From Campylobacter concisus (GTDB taxonomy: Bacteria; Campylobacterota; Campylobacteria; Campylobacterales; Campylobacteraceae), in assembly GCF_002913045.1 (NCBI RefSeq), contig NZ_PPAF01000035.1, forward strand, positions 372,001-436,000: a stretch of DNA of 64,000 nt, given 5' to 3'. Below, piece after piece: positions 17,579 through 26,233 of the stretch. Under the pieces are notes generated by a model. The model did not search any database and was not told where the DNA came from. It saw only the letters and a list, made by a program, of their open reading frames with translations. Made by a program: the position numbers and the translations under genes. The stretch's first letter is position 1. Each line of letters starts with the position of its first letter.

Positions 17579-19827
17579 CTATAAACCTTGATGATAAAGC
17601 CACGAGTGACATCTTTTACGATCACTTCTGAGCTAAAGCTGATCCTTGCAAAATCGCCAAATTCTTCTTTTATAAGCTCGGCTGCTGCCTTTGCACGCTC
17701 TTTGCCAACGCCATAATTTACATAGTTATTTAGCCTGCCAAGATCGTCTTTTTTGATGCTTTGAGCCACATTTGATGGGATGACAAAATTTTTCTTATCT
17801 ACGATCGGAATTATCTCATAAAGGTAGTTTGAGTTAAATCTTTGTAAAAATTCGCTCACTCTATTCTTACACATCACGCTAACCTTATCTTTTGCATCCA
17901 TGTCATCACACTCAAGGCTAGAGATCAAAACTAGCTTTGTTGGCGTCTCTGGCTTAGTTGTCGCCTGCAAGATATTTTTTAAATTTACATTTTCATTTTC
18001 GAGTTCATCTTGCCTATTTAAATTTTGTTCGATATCTTTTTGAAGTTCGATGATCTTAGCATTTACTGGACTTCCTTTTACGCTAGATGAACTAAGTTCA
18101 TTTATTTTAGAATTTAACCTTTCAATCGTCTTATTGCTCTCGTTTAACTTATGTTTTGCACTTTCAAGCTCATTTTGTAAGCTTAGTAAATTTTTACTAC
18201 CACTTTTATTACTATCAGCAAAAAGAGCCGACGTATCAGCTATCTTTTTTTGCAAAATATTTATTTGCTGACGCAAAATTTCATAGTTTTGCATATCGAT
18301 CTTTAGCGTCCTTTTTTGAGCTTCTAGCTCACTTTGCTTTGCTGCTAGCATTTGACTTGTTTGCGTGAGATTATTTTCCAGCTCTTTTATCTTTTCATCT
18401 TTTAAATTTATCTTTGCACTTAAATTTTTTAACTCGCTGTCATTTAAACCAAGCTTTTGGGTCTGCAAAGAGATAGTTTGGTTTTGCTCAAATAAAGTTT
18501 TTAAAAATTTATTCGTCTTTGTATCAAGCGTCTTTAGCTCATCTCGTGCATTTTTAAAGCTCTCTTCACTTAAATTTAGCTTTTTATTTAGCTCACTTAA
18601 ACTTGCATTTGCATCTAAATTTTGTTTCTCTAGCTTTTTATTTATCAAATTTACTCGCTCAAGCTCTTTTTTAAGCGAATTTATATTTTCATTTGCGAGT
18701 TTATTTTCCTGCTCGCTTTTAAGATTTTTTTCTTTTAGATCATTAAAACTTTTATGAAGTGCCGCAAGAGAGGCATTTAGCTCTAAATTTTTACCATTAT
18801 AGTTTTCAACTGCCAAATCTTTTGAGTTTAAATTTTTCTTTATCTCATCAAGCTCATAAATTCTATCTTTTAAGGCAGTCTTGCTTGACTCAAGAGCCTC
18901 CTCAAGATCAATTATCTTATTTGCCTTTTTTGAAAGCTCATCCTCCATAACGCTTTTTTGCGTTTCAAAGCCATCAGTTAGTGCATTTATCTCTTTTTCG
19001 TAGCTAAATTTTTGTGTCTTAGCGTCATTTTTTGCTCGCTCGATCTCCTCTTTTAAAAGCAAAATTTCTTTTTTTTCGTTTTTATCTTTTTCATTTTGAG
19101 TATTTTCATACTCTTTTATTAGCGCGTCTTTTTGAGCCAGTGTCGTATTTAGCTCTATATTTTGCTCTTTTAAAGCTGTGTAATTTGCCTCAGCTGCCTC
19201 TTTAAATTTAGCAAAATTTGCTTCGATATCTTTTACCTTACTTTCATCACCATTTTTTGCCTCATTTATCGCATTTTCAAGGTCTATTATCTTTTTTTCA
19301 TAGGCTTTTGAGCTCTCAATCATATCAGCTCGAGCTTCATTTAGCCGTTTTGTGAGAGTTTGTATATTTTCAAAGTGTTGTGCTTCAAGCTCGCCAAGTG
19401 TCTTTTGATTTTTCTCAACTATCTCATTTTTTTCATTTTCGATATTTTTTTTCATCTCTGAAATTTTACTTATAAAGTCTAAATTTTTCTCGCTGATATC
19501 GACATTATCAGTAGCTAAAATTTTATTTTTTTTACTTAGCTCACGAACTTGTTCTTGGAGTTCGTTTACATCATTTGATAAATTTTGATCGTTCGTTTCA
19601 GTAAAATTTTGGATATAGCTTTTTGGAGTTATATATCCGCCATATTCGTAAAGATCGTCTTTGCTGATATATTTTTGTCTCTCTTCTTCCGGTAAATTGC
19701 CAAAATTTATAGAATAAATCGTTTGATTAGTATCTTTTGGTGTCTCATCTTCTTTTGGAGATTTAAAAAAAGATAGGCAAAAGCCAACTACCAAACAAAA
19801 AATAGCTAGTAAAATTTTATTTATCAA
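17575..19827 (-). CDS. Membrane-anchored coiled-coil protein with C-terminal globular domain
   Basis: A 750-residue protein in three parts: a single N-terminal hydrophobic segment (about 3-21, an anchor or uncleaved signal), a charged region, and then nearly 500 residues (about 85-625) of heptad-like coiled coil rich in Lys, Glu, Asn and Leu. The last 120 residues form a globular domain starting PTKLVLISSLECDDM. It has two cysteines and the run NNYVNYGVGKERAKAAAELI followed by a positively charged end. That final section faintly resembles OmpA-like peptidoglycan-binding domains (inference). The start is TTG at 19827, with AAGG seven bases upstream. Role unknown; it looks suited to span the periplasm. 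Confidence 0.75.
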   Translation of the reverse strand: MINKILLAIFCLVVGFCLSFFKSPKEDETPKDTNQTIYSINFGNLPEEERQKYISKDDLYEYGGYITPKSYIQNFTETNDQNLSNDVNELQEQVRELSKKNKILATDNVDISEKNLDFISKISEMKKNIENEKNEIVEKNQKTLGELEAQHFENIQTLTKRLNEARADMIESSKAYEKKIIDLENAINEAKNGDESKVKDIEANFAKFKEAAEANYTALKEQNIELNTTLAQKDALIKEYENTQNEKDKNEKKEILLLKEEIERAKNDAKTQKFSYEKEINALTDGFETQKSVMEDELSKKANKIIDLEEALESSKTALKDRIYELDEIKKNLNSKDLAVENYNGKNLELNASLAALHKSFNDLKEKNLKSEQENKLANENINSLKKELERVNLINKKLEKQNLDANASLSELNKKLNLSEESFKNARDELKTLDTKTNKFLKTLFEQNQTISLQTQKLGLNDSELKNLSAKINLKDEKIKELENNLTQTSQMLAAKQSELEAQKRTLKIDMQNYEILRQQINILQKKIADTSALFADSNKSGSKNLLSLQNELESAKHKLNESNKTIERLNSKINELSSSSVKGSPVNAKIIELQKDIEQNLNRQDELENENVNLKNILQATTKPETPTKLVLISSLECDDMDAKDKVSVMCKNRVSEFLQRFNSNYLYEIIPIVDKKNFVIPSNVAQSIKKDDLGRLNNYVNYGVGKERAKAAAELIKEEFGDFARISFSSEVIVKDVTRGFIIKVYR

Positions 19828-19829
19828 GC

Positions 19830-20786
19830 TTATGCCTTGCCCTTTAAAATGTCTTTTATGACGTGATGAGCGTGATTTAGAGCAACGACTATTGAGCCGC
19901 CATTTTTTAGTACTATATCACCGCCCACATAAAGTCCTGGCACGCTACTTTGGTAGTTACTATCAACTATTGGAGTGCCTTTTTCATCGATTTTTATCTG
20001 ACATTTTTGTAAAAAATCAACCGGACTTGAGCCGCCTATTGCATAGACAACTCTGTCATAAACGCGAATTTTGCCATTTTCGTAATGCACTCTAACCTTG
20101 CCTGATTCGTTATCTATCTCTTTTATATCGTGGTTTAGCCTAACTTTTATCTTGCCGTGCTTTTCTAGCTCCCAAAGTGCAGTTAAATTTGTCTCATTTA
20201 CGCGGCTAAAATTATCTTTTCTATAAGCGATCGTGGTTTTATTGTATTGGCAAAGCTCGATCGCATACTCAACTGCTGAGTTTCCACCACCTACAACAAG
20301 CACCTTTTCGCCGTTTGTACAGCTATCAAGGTTAAAATTTACAACTGAGTTTAGTGAAGGCGGGATTTTATAATCAGGCTTATTTGGTCGTCCCATTTTG
20401 CCAATTGATATCATCACATTTTTAGCTTCATAGACGGCTTTTGAGGTAGTTACTTTAAAAATTTCTCCATCTTTTTTCACGTTCTCTACTTCAGAATTAA
20501 AAAAAGCTTCAATCTTTTCAGTATCAAGCAGCTTGTCAAAATAATCAAGCGTGCTCTCTTTCGTGCCATCCTCAAATGAAACTACACCATGTATCGTGCT
20601 ATCTTGCCCTTTATACTCTTTATCTACGCGTTTATTATCTTTATAAAATTTTCTTATCGTTTGGCTGTGATTATCACCTTTTTCAAGAAGCAAAACATTG
20701 TTTAAGCCATTTCTTTTTGCCTCAACTACGCTAGCAATTCCACAGGGTCCGCCACCAACAACAATTAGATCATAAACATTTACCAT
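19830..20786 (-). CDS. Thioredoxin-reductase-like FAD/NAD(P) oxidoreductase
   Basis: A 318-residue flavoprotein with the FAD motif VVGGGPCGIAS at residues 9-19, a second NAD(P)-binding motif VLVVGGGNSAVEYA at 162-175, and the C-terminal FAD motif GLYVGGDI. There is no redox CxxC pair between them, so it is not a true thioredoxin reductase; the layout resembles the YpdA group of flavin disulphide reductases. Substrate unknown. The ATG at 20786 is preferred, with GGAG six bases before it; an in-frame TTG lies at 20798. It follows the DAHP synthase in the operon. Confidence 0.8.
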   Translation of the reverse strand: MVNVYDLIVVGGGPCGIASVVEAKRNGLNNVLLLEKGDNHSQTIRKFYKDNKRVDKEYKGQDSTIHGVVSFEDGTKESTLDYFDKLLDTEKIEAFFNSEVENVKKDGEIFKVTTSKAVYEAKNVMISIGKMGRPNKPDYKIPPSLNSVVNFNLDSCTNGEKVLVVGGGNSAVEYAIELCQYNKTTIAYRKDNFSRVNETNLTALWELEKHGKIKVRLNHDIKEIDNESGKVRVHYENGKIRVYDRVVYAIGGSSPVDFLQKCQIKIDEKGTPIVDSNYQSSVPGLYVGGDIVLKNGGSIVVALNHAHHVIKDILKGKA

Positions 20787-20809
20787 CTTTTTCTCCAAAT
20801 TTTATAATT

Positions 20810-22150
20810 TTAAGCTTTTTTAACTAGATCAGCCATCAAAAATGCAAGCTCAAGTGCCTGATCAGCATTTAGCCTTGGGTCACATTGTGTTTCATACCTT
20901 TGCTCAAGCGAACTTTCAGTGATGTTTAATGCCCCACCCGTGCACTCAGTCACGTCTTGGCCTGTCATCTCAAGATGTACACCGCCAGCCCTTGTGCCCT
21001 CAGCTTTGTGAATTTCAAAAAAGCTTCTAACTTCGCTTATTATCTTGTCAAATTCTCTGGTTTTGTAGTTATTTGAGGTTTTTACAGTGTTGCCATGCAT
21101 CGGATCAATGCTATAAACGATATTTAGCCCTTCTCGCTTTAGCTCTCTTAAAATTTTTGGTAAATTTTCGCCTATCTTATCAGCGCCCATTCTGATTATC
21201 ACGTTTAGTCTACCAGCTTCATTTTCTGGATTTAGTTTATTTGCAAGAGCGACGACATCTTCAGCCTTTGCACTTGGCCCGATCTTTACGCCGATAGGAT
21301 TTTTCACACCACTTAAAAAATGTACGTGAGCATCATTTATACCACGCGTTCTCTCACCTATCCAAAGCATATGAGCCGAGCAGTCATACCACTCACCGCT
21401 AAGACTATCAACTCTAGTTAAAGCCTCCTCATAAGGCAGTAAAAGTGCCTCGTGAGATGTATAAACCGCGGTTTGATTTATGACTGGTGTATTTGCTGAA
21501 GTGATGCCACAAGCTGCCATAAATGAAAGCGTCTTTGTTAGCTCATCAGCTAGTTTTGCGTATTTTTCGCCAATCTCTGGCTTTTTGACAAAGCCTAAAT
21601 TCCACTTATGCACTTGATGAAGGTCGGCCAAACCGCCTCTTGAAAAGGCTCTAAGTAAGTTCATCGTAGATGCACTTTGATAATACGCCTCGATCATGCG
21701 TTTTGGATCAGGCACTCTTGCCTTTTCGTCAAATTCAAAGCCATTTATGATGTCGCCTCTATAGCTTGGAAGCTTAATGCCATTTACCTCTTCAAAATCG
21801 CTACTCCTAGGCTTTGCAAACTGCCCTGCCACGCGGCCCACTTTGACCACTGGATAGCCACCAGCAAAGGTTAAAACTATCGCCATTTGAAGTAAAACCT
21901 TAAACATATCTCTGATGTTGTTTGCATTAAAATTTGTAAAGCTCTCAGCGCAGTCGCCACCTTGAAGCAAAAATGCCTCGCCATTACAAACTTTTGCAAG
22001 TTCTTCTTTTAAACTTCTCGCCTCGCCAGCAAAGACCAAAGGAGGAAGCGATTTTAATTTTTCTTCGACCTCTTTAAGCTCTTTTAAATCTGGGTAATTT
22101 GGTTGTTGCAAGATATTAAATTCTCTCCAGCTATCGCGGTTCCAAGTCAT
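20810..22150 (-). CDS. aroF: Type II 3-deoxy-7-phosphoheptulonate (DAHP) synthase
   Basis: A 446-residue class II (plant-type) DAHP synthase that joins phosphoenolpyruvate and erythrose-4-phosphate in the first step of the shikimate pathway. Visible signatures are the N-terminal [21 protein letters not shown] with the metal-binding cysteine, [12 protein letters not shown], the GVKIGPSA loop, SIDPMHGNT and [18 protein letters not shown]. The length matches the Helicobacter and Mycobacterium type rather than the 350-residue AroG type. It is the first gene of the nine-gene minus-strand operon, with a TATAAT box upstream. The family has several gene names; aroF is used loosely. Confidence 0.93.
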   Translation of the reverse strand: MTWNRDSWREFNILQQPNYPDLKELKEVEEKLKSLPPLVFAGEARSLKEELAKVCNGEAFLLQGGDCAESFTNFNANNIRDMFKVLLQMAIVLTFAGGYPVVKVGRVAGQFAKPRSSDFEEVNGIKLPSYRGDIINGFEFDEKARVPDPKRMIEAYYQSASTMNLLRAFSRGGLADLHQVHKWNLGFVKKPEIGEKYAKLADELTKTLSFMAACGITSANTPVINQTAVYTSHEALLLPYEEALTRVDSLSGEWYDCSAHMLWIGERTRGINDAHVHFLSGVKNPIGVKIGPSAKAEDVVALANKLNPENEAGRLNVIIRMGADKIGENLPKILRELKREGLNIVYSIDPMHGNTVKTSNNYKTREFDKIISEVRSFFEIHKAEGTRAGGVHLEMTGQDVTECTGGALNITESSLEQRYETQCDPRLNADQALELAFLMADLVKKA

Positions 22151-22187
22151 TTATTTTCCTATCTTTTTTGCCTTAAATTAGACGCTG

Positions 22188-22193
22188 ATTATA
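22188..22193 (-). promoter_or_regulatory. Sigma70 -10 box of the DAHP synthase operon
   Basis: TATAAT with an upstream TG (TGATATAAT) on the minus strand, 38 bases before the ATG. The context GATATAATC-GCG is nearly the same as that of the ilvI promoter. Confidence 0.55.
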
Positions 22194-22248
22194 TCACGCA
22201 AAACTTAAAAAATAAAAGCCATTAATGGGCTATTAAAGATATTTTGCA

Positions 22249-22254
22249 TACAAT
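22249..22254 (+). promoter_or_regulatory. Probable -10 box of the RarD-like transporter operon
   Basis: GCATACAAT with the hexamer TACAAT, 41 bases before the first transporter ATG. It lies back to back with the DAHP synthase promoter in a 145-base divergent region. Confidence 0.4.
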
Positions 22255-22295
22255 CGCTACTTTAAATTTACCCAAAAAAAGAGAAGATTTTTTTC

Positions 22296-23180
22296 ATGAT
22301 AAAAGGCATTTTTTATTCGCTTTTGGCATCAGTTTTATTTAACTGCATTTACTACATGTCAGTGCTCATGAACCCCATCAGCACACAAGCTCTTATTGGA
22401 TACCGCATGATCTTTGCCATGCCTTTTGTCATCGCCGCCATTTTTTTGTTAAAACAGCAGCGAAATTTCAAATTTTTACTTCTAAAAATAAAGCTAAAAC
22501 CTAAAATTTTACTAGTTTTGCTTGCTACCTCGCTCATCGTCTCATTTCAGATGTGGCTCTATCTCTGGGCCCCTAGCAACGGCGCAGCACTAAAAGTCTC
22601 TATCGGCTACCTCATCATGCCAATAGTCATGGTCCTTTTTGGACGGATATTTTTTAAAGAACACCTCTCTAAAACAAAGCTAGCCTCGATATTTTTTGCA
22701 GCCCTTGGCGTCTTTAGTACAGCTATACTAAGCGGCGGCATCTCGTGGGAGAGCGCTGTAGTTTTTTGCCTTTATCCAGTCTATTTTGCCATTAGAAAGT
22801 ACTACAACCTTGCAAATTTCTCAAGCTTTGTTATAGAGATAATTTTTATGTTTTTATTCTCATTTTATTTTGCGCTCACAGCCGATATGAACTACGTGAT
22901 GAGCCAAAATCCAAACATCTACTATCTGCTCATCTTGCTTGGTGCTATCAGCGGCATAGCCCTCATCGCCCAGATCCTCTCAAGCACGCTCGTGCCGATA
23001 AATGTACTAGGTTTGCTTACATATTTTGAGCCTATAATGATGCTTTTTGTCTCATTTGCTATCGGCGAGAGACTGGAGAAAAGCTCTTACTTTTTGATGA
23101 TATGCCTTGCTATTTCGGTTACGCTCTTGATGATTGATAGCATAAATTCCATAAAAAGCGATAAAAAATGCAAAAACTAA
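22296..23180 (+). CDS. RarD-like EamA-family transporter (first copy)
   Basis: A 294-residue hydrophobic protein with about ten membrane helices in two EamA-type halves, in the RarD subgroup. Its early sequence YRMIFAMPFVI matches the HR.iWSf region of RarD in position, and APSNGAALKVSIGYLIMPIV matches the conserved NG...SLGYFINPL motif. Probable inner-membrane metabolite exporter; substrate unknown. It overlaps the next gene, a clear paralogue, by 13 bases and is more diverged from the RarD pattern than that copy. The ribosome-binding site is weak (AGAGAAG, long spacing). Confidence 0.82.
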   Translation: MIKGIFYSLLASVLFNCIYYMSVLMNPISTQALIGYRMIFAMPFVIAAIFLLKQQRNFKFLLLKIKLKPKILLVLLATSLIVSFQMWLYLWAPSNGAALKVSIGYLIMPIVMVLFGRIFFKEHLSKTKLASIFFAALGVFSTAILSGGISWESAVVFCLYPVYFAIRKYYNLANFSSFVIEIIFMFLFSFYFALTADMNYVMSQNPNIYYLLILLGAISGIALIAQILSSTLVPINVLGLLTYFEPIMMLFVSFAIGERLEKSSYFLMICLAISVTLLMIDSINSIKSDKKCKN

Positions 23181-24055
23181 ATGAAGCTCAAAAAGGCGTT
23201 GCTTTCGCACTTAGTGCGTTTTTTATGTGGGGATTTTTAGCAGTTTATTTTAACCTCTTTAGTAAAGATGTCGATGCTTATGAAATTTTAGCTCATAGGG
23301 TCATTTGGTCATTTTTCTTAATGGCTGGAGTGCTTTATTTTAGTGGCAAAATGGGAGAAATTTTTGCTTTACTTAAAGATATTCGTTCGCTAAAAATCCT
23401 ATTTTTGAGTGGCATATTTATCACCACAAACTGGGGCGTTTATGTATATGCAGTTAGCAATGGTAAAATTTTAGACACAAGTTTGGGCTATTTTATAAAT
23501 CCACTAATAAGCATGCTTCTTGGTGTTATCATTTTCAAAGAAAGGCTAAATAAAAGCGGATTTTTAGCCATTTGTATAGTCGTTTTAGCCATTAGCGTAC
23601 AAATTTATGCCCAAGGCGGATTACCATTAGTTTCCATCATCTTGCCGCTTTCATTTGGATTTTACGCAGCAGTTAGAAAGATGGCAAAGATTAGCGCATT
23701 TAACGGACTTTTTATAGAGACATTTTTTATGTTCCCATTTGCACTTGCCTACGTTTTTTACATAGCATTTTTAGGTAAAAGCCACTTTGGACTAAACGAA
23801 GACTCACTTTTAATGATCGCTTCAAGTATCGTAACCATCGTGCCACTTGTCGCTTTTAACGCAGCTGCAACAAGGATAAATTTAACCACGATTGGCTACT
23901 TGCAATACATCTCGCCGACCATCGCGATCCTTTGTGCGGTCTTCATTTACGGCGAAAATTTGGACGGCTACAAGGTCATCTCGTTTTGCATGATCTGGCT
24001 GGCACTCGCGATAATTAGCATAGATAAATTTAGAAAAAGGAGTAAAAATGAATAG
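23168..24055 (+). CDS. rarD: EamA-family transporter RarD (second copy)
   Basis: A 295-residue membrane protein with ten predicted helices and the typical RarD landmarks: KGVAFALSAFFMWGF at the start, EILAHRVIWSF near residue 40, NWGVYVYAVSNGKILDTSLG near 95, and YLQYISPTIAIL near 250. It is a drug/metabolite transporter superfamily member of the inner membrane with unknown natural substrate. The ATG lies inside the end of the first copy, and its own end overlaps the following gene by eight bases. Confidence 0.88.
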   Translation: MQKLNEAQKGVAFALSAFFMWGFLAVYFNLFSKDVDAYEILAHRVIWSFFLMAGVLYFSGKMGEIFALLKDIRSLKILFLSGIFITTNWGVYVYAVSNGKILDTSLGYFINPLISMLLGVIIFKERLNKSGFLAICIVVLAISVQIYAQGGLPLVSIILPLSFGFYAAVRKMAKISAFNGLFIETFFMFPFALAYVFYIAFLGKSHFGLNEDSLLMIASSIVTIVPLVAFNAAATRINLTTIGYLQYISPTIAILCAVFIYGENLDGYKVISFCMIWLALAIISIDKFRKRSKNE

Positions 24056-24500
24056 CGTTACGATTTATTTGCTGCTTGCGTTTTTTGCAGCGCTTATTTT
24101 ATATTTTCAGATACAAAAACTAACCAGAAAGCTCGACGAAGAGGGAGCGGTGCCAGCTTATCAAAAGGCCGCACAAGAGGTTTTAGAAAATTTAAACAAT
24201 GCTGAAAAATATCCAAAATTTTGCAATGTAATATTTAAAAAAATAAACGCCTTAAGGCAAGATATTTTATTTGAAGATGCGCTAAATAGTGAGTCTGAAA
24301 AAGATAAAGCATTAGATGCCTTAGAGCAAATAAGAGAAAAATTAGAAACTTTATCAAAGAAAGAAAATTTAAGCTGGGAGAGCGAACTCTTTGCGATCTT
24401 GGACGAGCTCGATGGCTTTATAAAGATAAATTTCAAAAACGGCGAAGATAGAGCCGAAGAGCTAAGAGAGGAGCTAAAGAGAGAGTTTGATGGGTTGTAA
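24048..24500 (+). CDS. Small membrane-anchored helical protein of unknown function
   Basis: A 150-residue protein with one N-terminal hydrophobic helix (about 4-21) followed by a charged, mainly alpha-helical soluble region (LDEEGAVPAYQKAAQEVLEN onward) without cysteines or catalytic motifs. The start ATG at 24048 has an excellent AAAAAGGAG ribosome-binding site and lies within the end of rarD. The gene uses codons like its rarD neighbour rather than the AT-rich mcrB after it, so it probably belongs to the core chromosome and marks the left edge of the McrBC insert. Not recognised. Confidence 0.75.
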   Translation: MNSVTIYLLLAFFAALILYFQIQKLTRKLDEEGAVPAYQKAAQEVLENLNNAEKYPKFCNVIFKKINALRQDILFEDALNSESEKDKALDALEQIREKLETLSKKENLSWESELFAILDELDGFIKINFKNGEDRAEELREELKREFDGL

Positions 24501-24525
24501 AAAGACAAACCAAAAGACTAAAAGA

Positions 24526-24531
24526 TATAAA
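24526..24531 (+). promoter_or_regulatory. Possible -10 box of mcrBC
   Basis: GATATAAAAT, with TATAAA at 24526-24531, ends 24 bases before the mcrB ATG and sits in the short gap after the preceding gene. Plausible, but the whole gap is A-rich. Confidence 0.35.
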
Positions 24532-24555
24532 ATAACAAAAACTAAGGATAGAAAT

Positions 24556-26217
24556 ATGATAAGCGATAGTTTAAAAAATGAAATTTTAGATGGGTTTAAG
24601 TATTTTACAAATAGATACAAACAAGATACAAAATATAGCAAAAACGACAAAACAACACGTTATAAGTTAAGTAACTTTCGTAAAAATTTAATAACTTTTT
24701 CTAAAGATATATTTAATGGATTTGAGGCTGTAGATTATGGGATGTGGCAAAATAGTGGAAATATTTCAGAATATATATGGAATAGATATAAGCCCTTTAA
24801 GAACGAATCACATTTAGTTATTTATTTTGCCGTTTTAGCAAAACCAAGTAATTTTTATGTATCCATAGGACTAATCGATACAAAACTAAGCGATACAGAA
24901 GAAAAACTAAAAGATGAAATATATAACTTCTTGGAGTCAGAATGCAAAAAGATACATATCGATGGTTTTAAACTTGATAAATTTGAATTTGAATTTGAAA
25001 AAAATATATTTTTTGCCATAGAAAATATAGAGACATTTACAACTCTAGACTACACAAGCTTACTAAAAGCACTAACAAATGTATATAGGCTGGCATATGA
25101 GAAATTTTATAAAAATACAGAAAATAATCAACAAAATAATAGTGATAATGAAGGATATAAAATGACCGACAATGACAAGAAATTAACTTATCCACTTAAT
25201 CAAATTTTATACGGCCCTCCAGGAACTGGAAAGACATATAACGTTGTTCGTAAAGCACTAGAAATTATAGAAGGTAATGTATCAGGTGATATGTCTAAAT
25301 TTAAAAGGTATGTTGAAAATGGACAAATAAAATTTATCACATTTCATCAAAGCTATGGATATGAAGAATTTGTTGAGGGCATAAAGCCTGTATTTGATAG
25401 AGAAAATGGCAACGAAGACAACGAGATATCTTATAGGATAGAAAAAGGTATTTTTTATAAGTGTTGCGAGGACGCTTTGTGCTTGGCTGGATACAAGGAT
25501 GGACTCGATAAATTTTGCACTTTGTCAAAAGAGGAACAACAAGAGTTTTTAAATGAAAAAACACCAAAATATACAATCATAATAGACGAGATCAACCGCG
25601 GAAATATATCTAAGATTTTTGGGGAGTTAATAACTCTTATAGAGCCATCAAAAAGGCTCGGATCGACTGATGAGATAATGGTCGAGCTGCCATACTCAAA
25701 AGAGAAATTTGGAGTGCCGTCAAATTTATACATAATAGGCACGATGAATACTGCAGATCGCAGCATAGCCCTTATGGATACGGCACTTAGAAGAAGGTTT
25801 GAATTTGTGGAGATGATGCCAGAATACAATAATCTAAAAGAAGTTGCTGGCATAGATATCGGACAAATGCTAAAAACGATAAACGAACGCATAGAGTATC
25901 TTTATGACAGAGACCACACGATAGGGCATGCTTATTTTATAAATGTATCAGACATAAAAACGCTTGCAAATGTCTTTAAAAACAAAATTTTACCGCTACT
26001 ACAAGAGTATTTTTACGACGATTGGGAGAAAATAAGACTAGTTCTGGGCGATAATCAAAAAGATGAGGATTTGCAGTTTATTAAAGTCAAGAAAAATATG
26101 GTTGCAAAAGAATTATTTGGATCAAAAATCGACGATATAGACGATAAAGTCTTATACGAGATAAACAACCGAGAAACTTTCAACAACCCTCAAAGCTATA
26201 TAAAAATTTACGAATAA
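24556..26217 (+). CDS. mcrB: McrB-type 5-methylcytosine restriction GTPase subunit
   Basis: A 553-residue AAA+ protein. Residues 1-200 are an unrecognised N-terminal domain in the place of the McrB modified-DNA reader. The motor follows: Walker A GPPGTGKT (220-227), Walker B IIIDEINRGN (Asp344-Glu345), and the McrB signature MNTADRSI (397 onward) followed by DTALRRRFEF. McrB uses GTP to translocate and drive cleavage by McrC. The ATG at 24556 is chosen over upstream frame extensions because AAGGA lies seven bases before it. A second in-frame ATG at 25162 has its own AAGGA. The gene is A-rich unlike its left neighbours, suggesting transfer. mcrC follows after 16 bases. Confidence 0.92.
   Translation: MISDSLKNEILDGFKYFTNRYKQDTKYSKNDKTTRYKLSNFRKNLITFSKDIFNGFEAVDYGMWQNSGNISEYIWNRYKPFKNESHLVIYFAVLAKPSNFYVSIGLIDTKLSDTEEKLKDEIYNFLESECKKIHIDGFKLDKFEFEFEKNIFFAIENIETFTTLDYTSLLKALTNVYRLAYEKFYKNTENNQQNNSDNEGYKMTDNDKKLTYPLNQILYGPPGTGKTYNVVRKALEIIEGNVSGDMSKFKRYVENGQIKFITFHQSYGYEEFVEGIKPVFDRENGNEDNEISYRIEKGIFYKCCEDALCLAGYKDGLDKFCTLSKEEQQEFLNEKTPKYTIIIDEINRGNISKIFGELITLIEPSKRLGSTDEIMVELPYSKEKFGVPSNLYIIGTMNTADRSIALMDTALRRRFEFVEMMPEYNNLKEVAGIDIGQMLKTINERIEYLYDRDHTIGHAYFINVSDIKTLANVFKNKILPLLQEYFYDDWEKIRLVLGDNQKDEDLQFIKVKKNMVAKELFGSKIDDIDDKVLYEINNRETFNNPQSYIKIYE
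25151..25164 (+). promoter_or_regulatory. Internal ribosome-binding site and start inside mcrB (predicted McrB-S)
   Basis: AAGGA at 25151-25155, then six bases, then an in-frame ATG at 25162 (codon 203). The context AAGGATATAAAATG is nearly the same as that of the main start, AAGGATAGAAATATG. Translation from here gives a 351-residue protein that begins 17 residues before the Walker A motif, that is, the motor without the N-terminal domain. E. coli mcrB is known to yield such a short form. Confidence 0.6.
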
Positions 26218-26233
26218 AACAAAACGCAAAGCA

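Noticed and set aside
18365-18757. 130-residue plus-strand frame opposite the coiled-coil gene
   Set aside because: Phe/Ser-rich translation is the mirror of Lys/Glu-rich coiled-coil codons on the other strand. No ribosome-binding site.
24487-24555. 23-codon upstream extension of mcrB
   Set aside because: It overlaps the preceding gene, is Lys/Thr-rich without homology, and lacks the AAGGA site present before the ATG at 24556.
25455-25892. 145-residue minus-strand frame inside mcrB
   Set aside because: It lies opposite the conserved AAA+ motifs of McrB; only a shadow.
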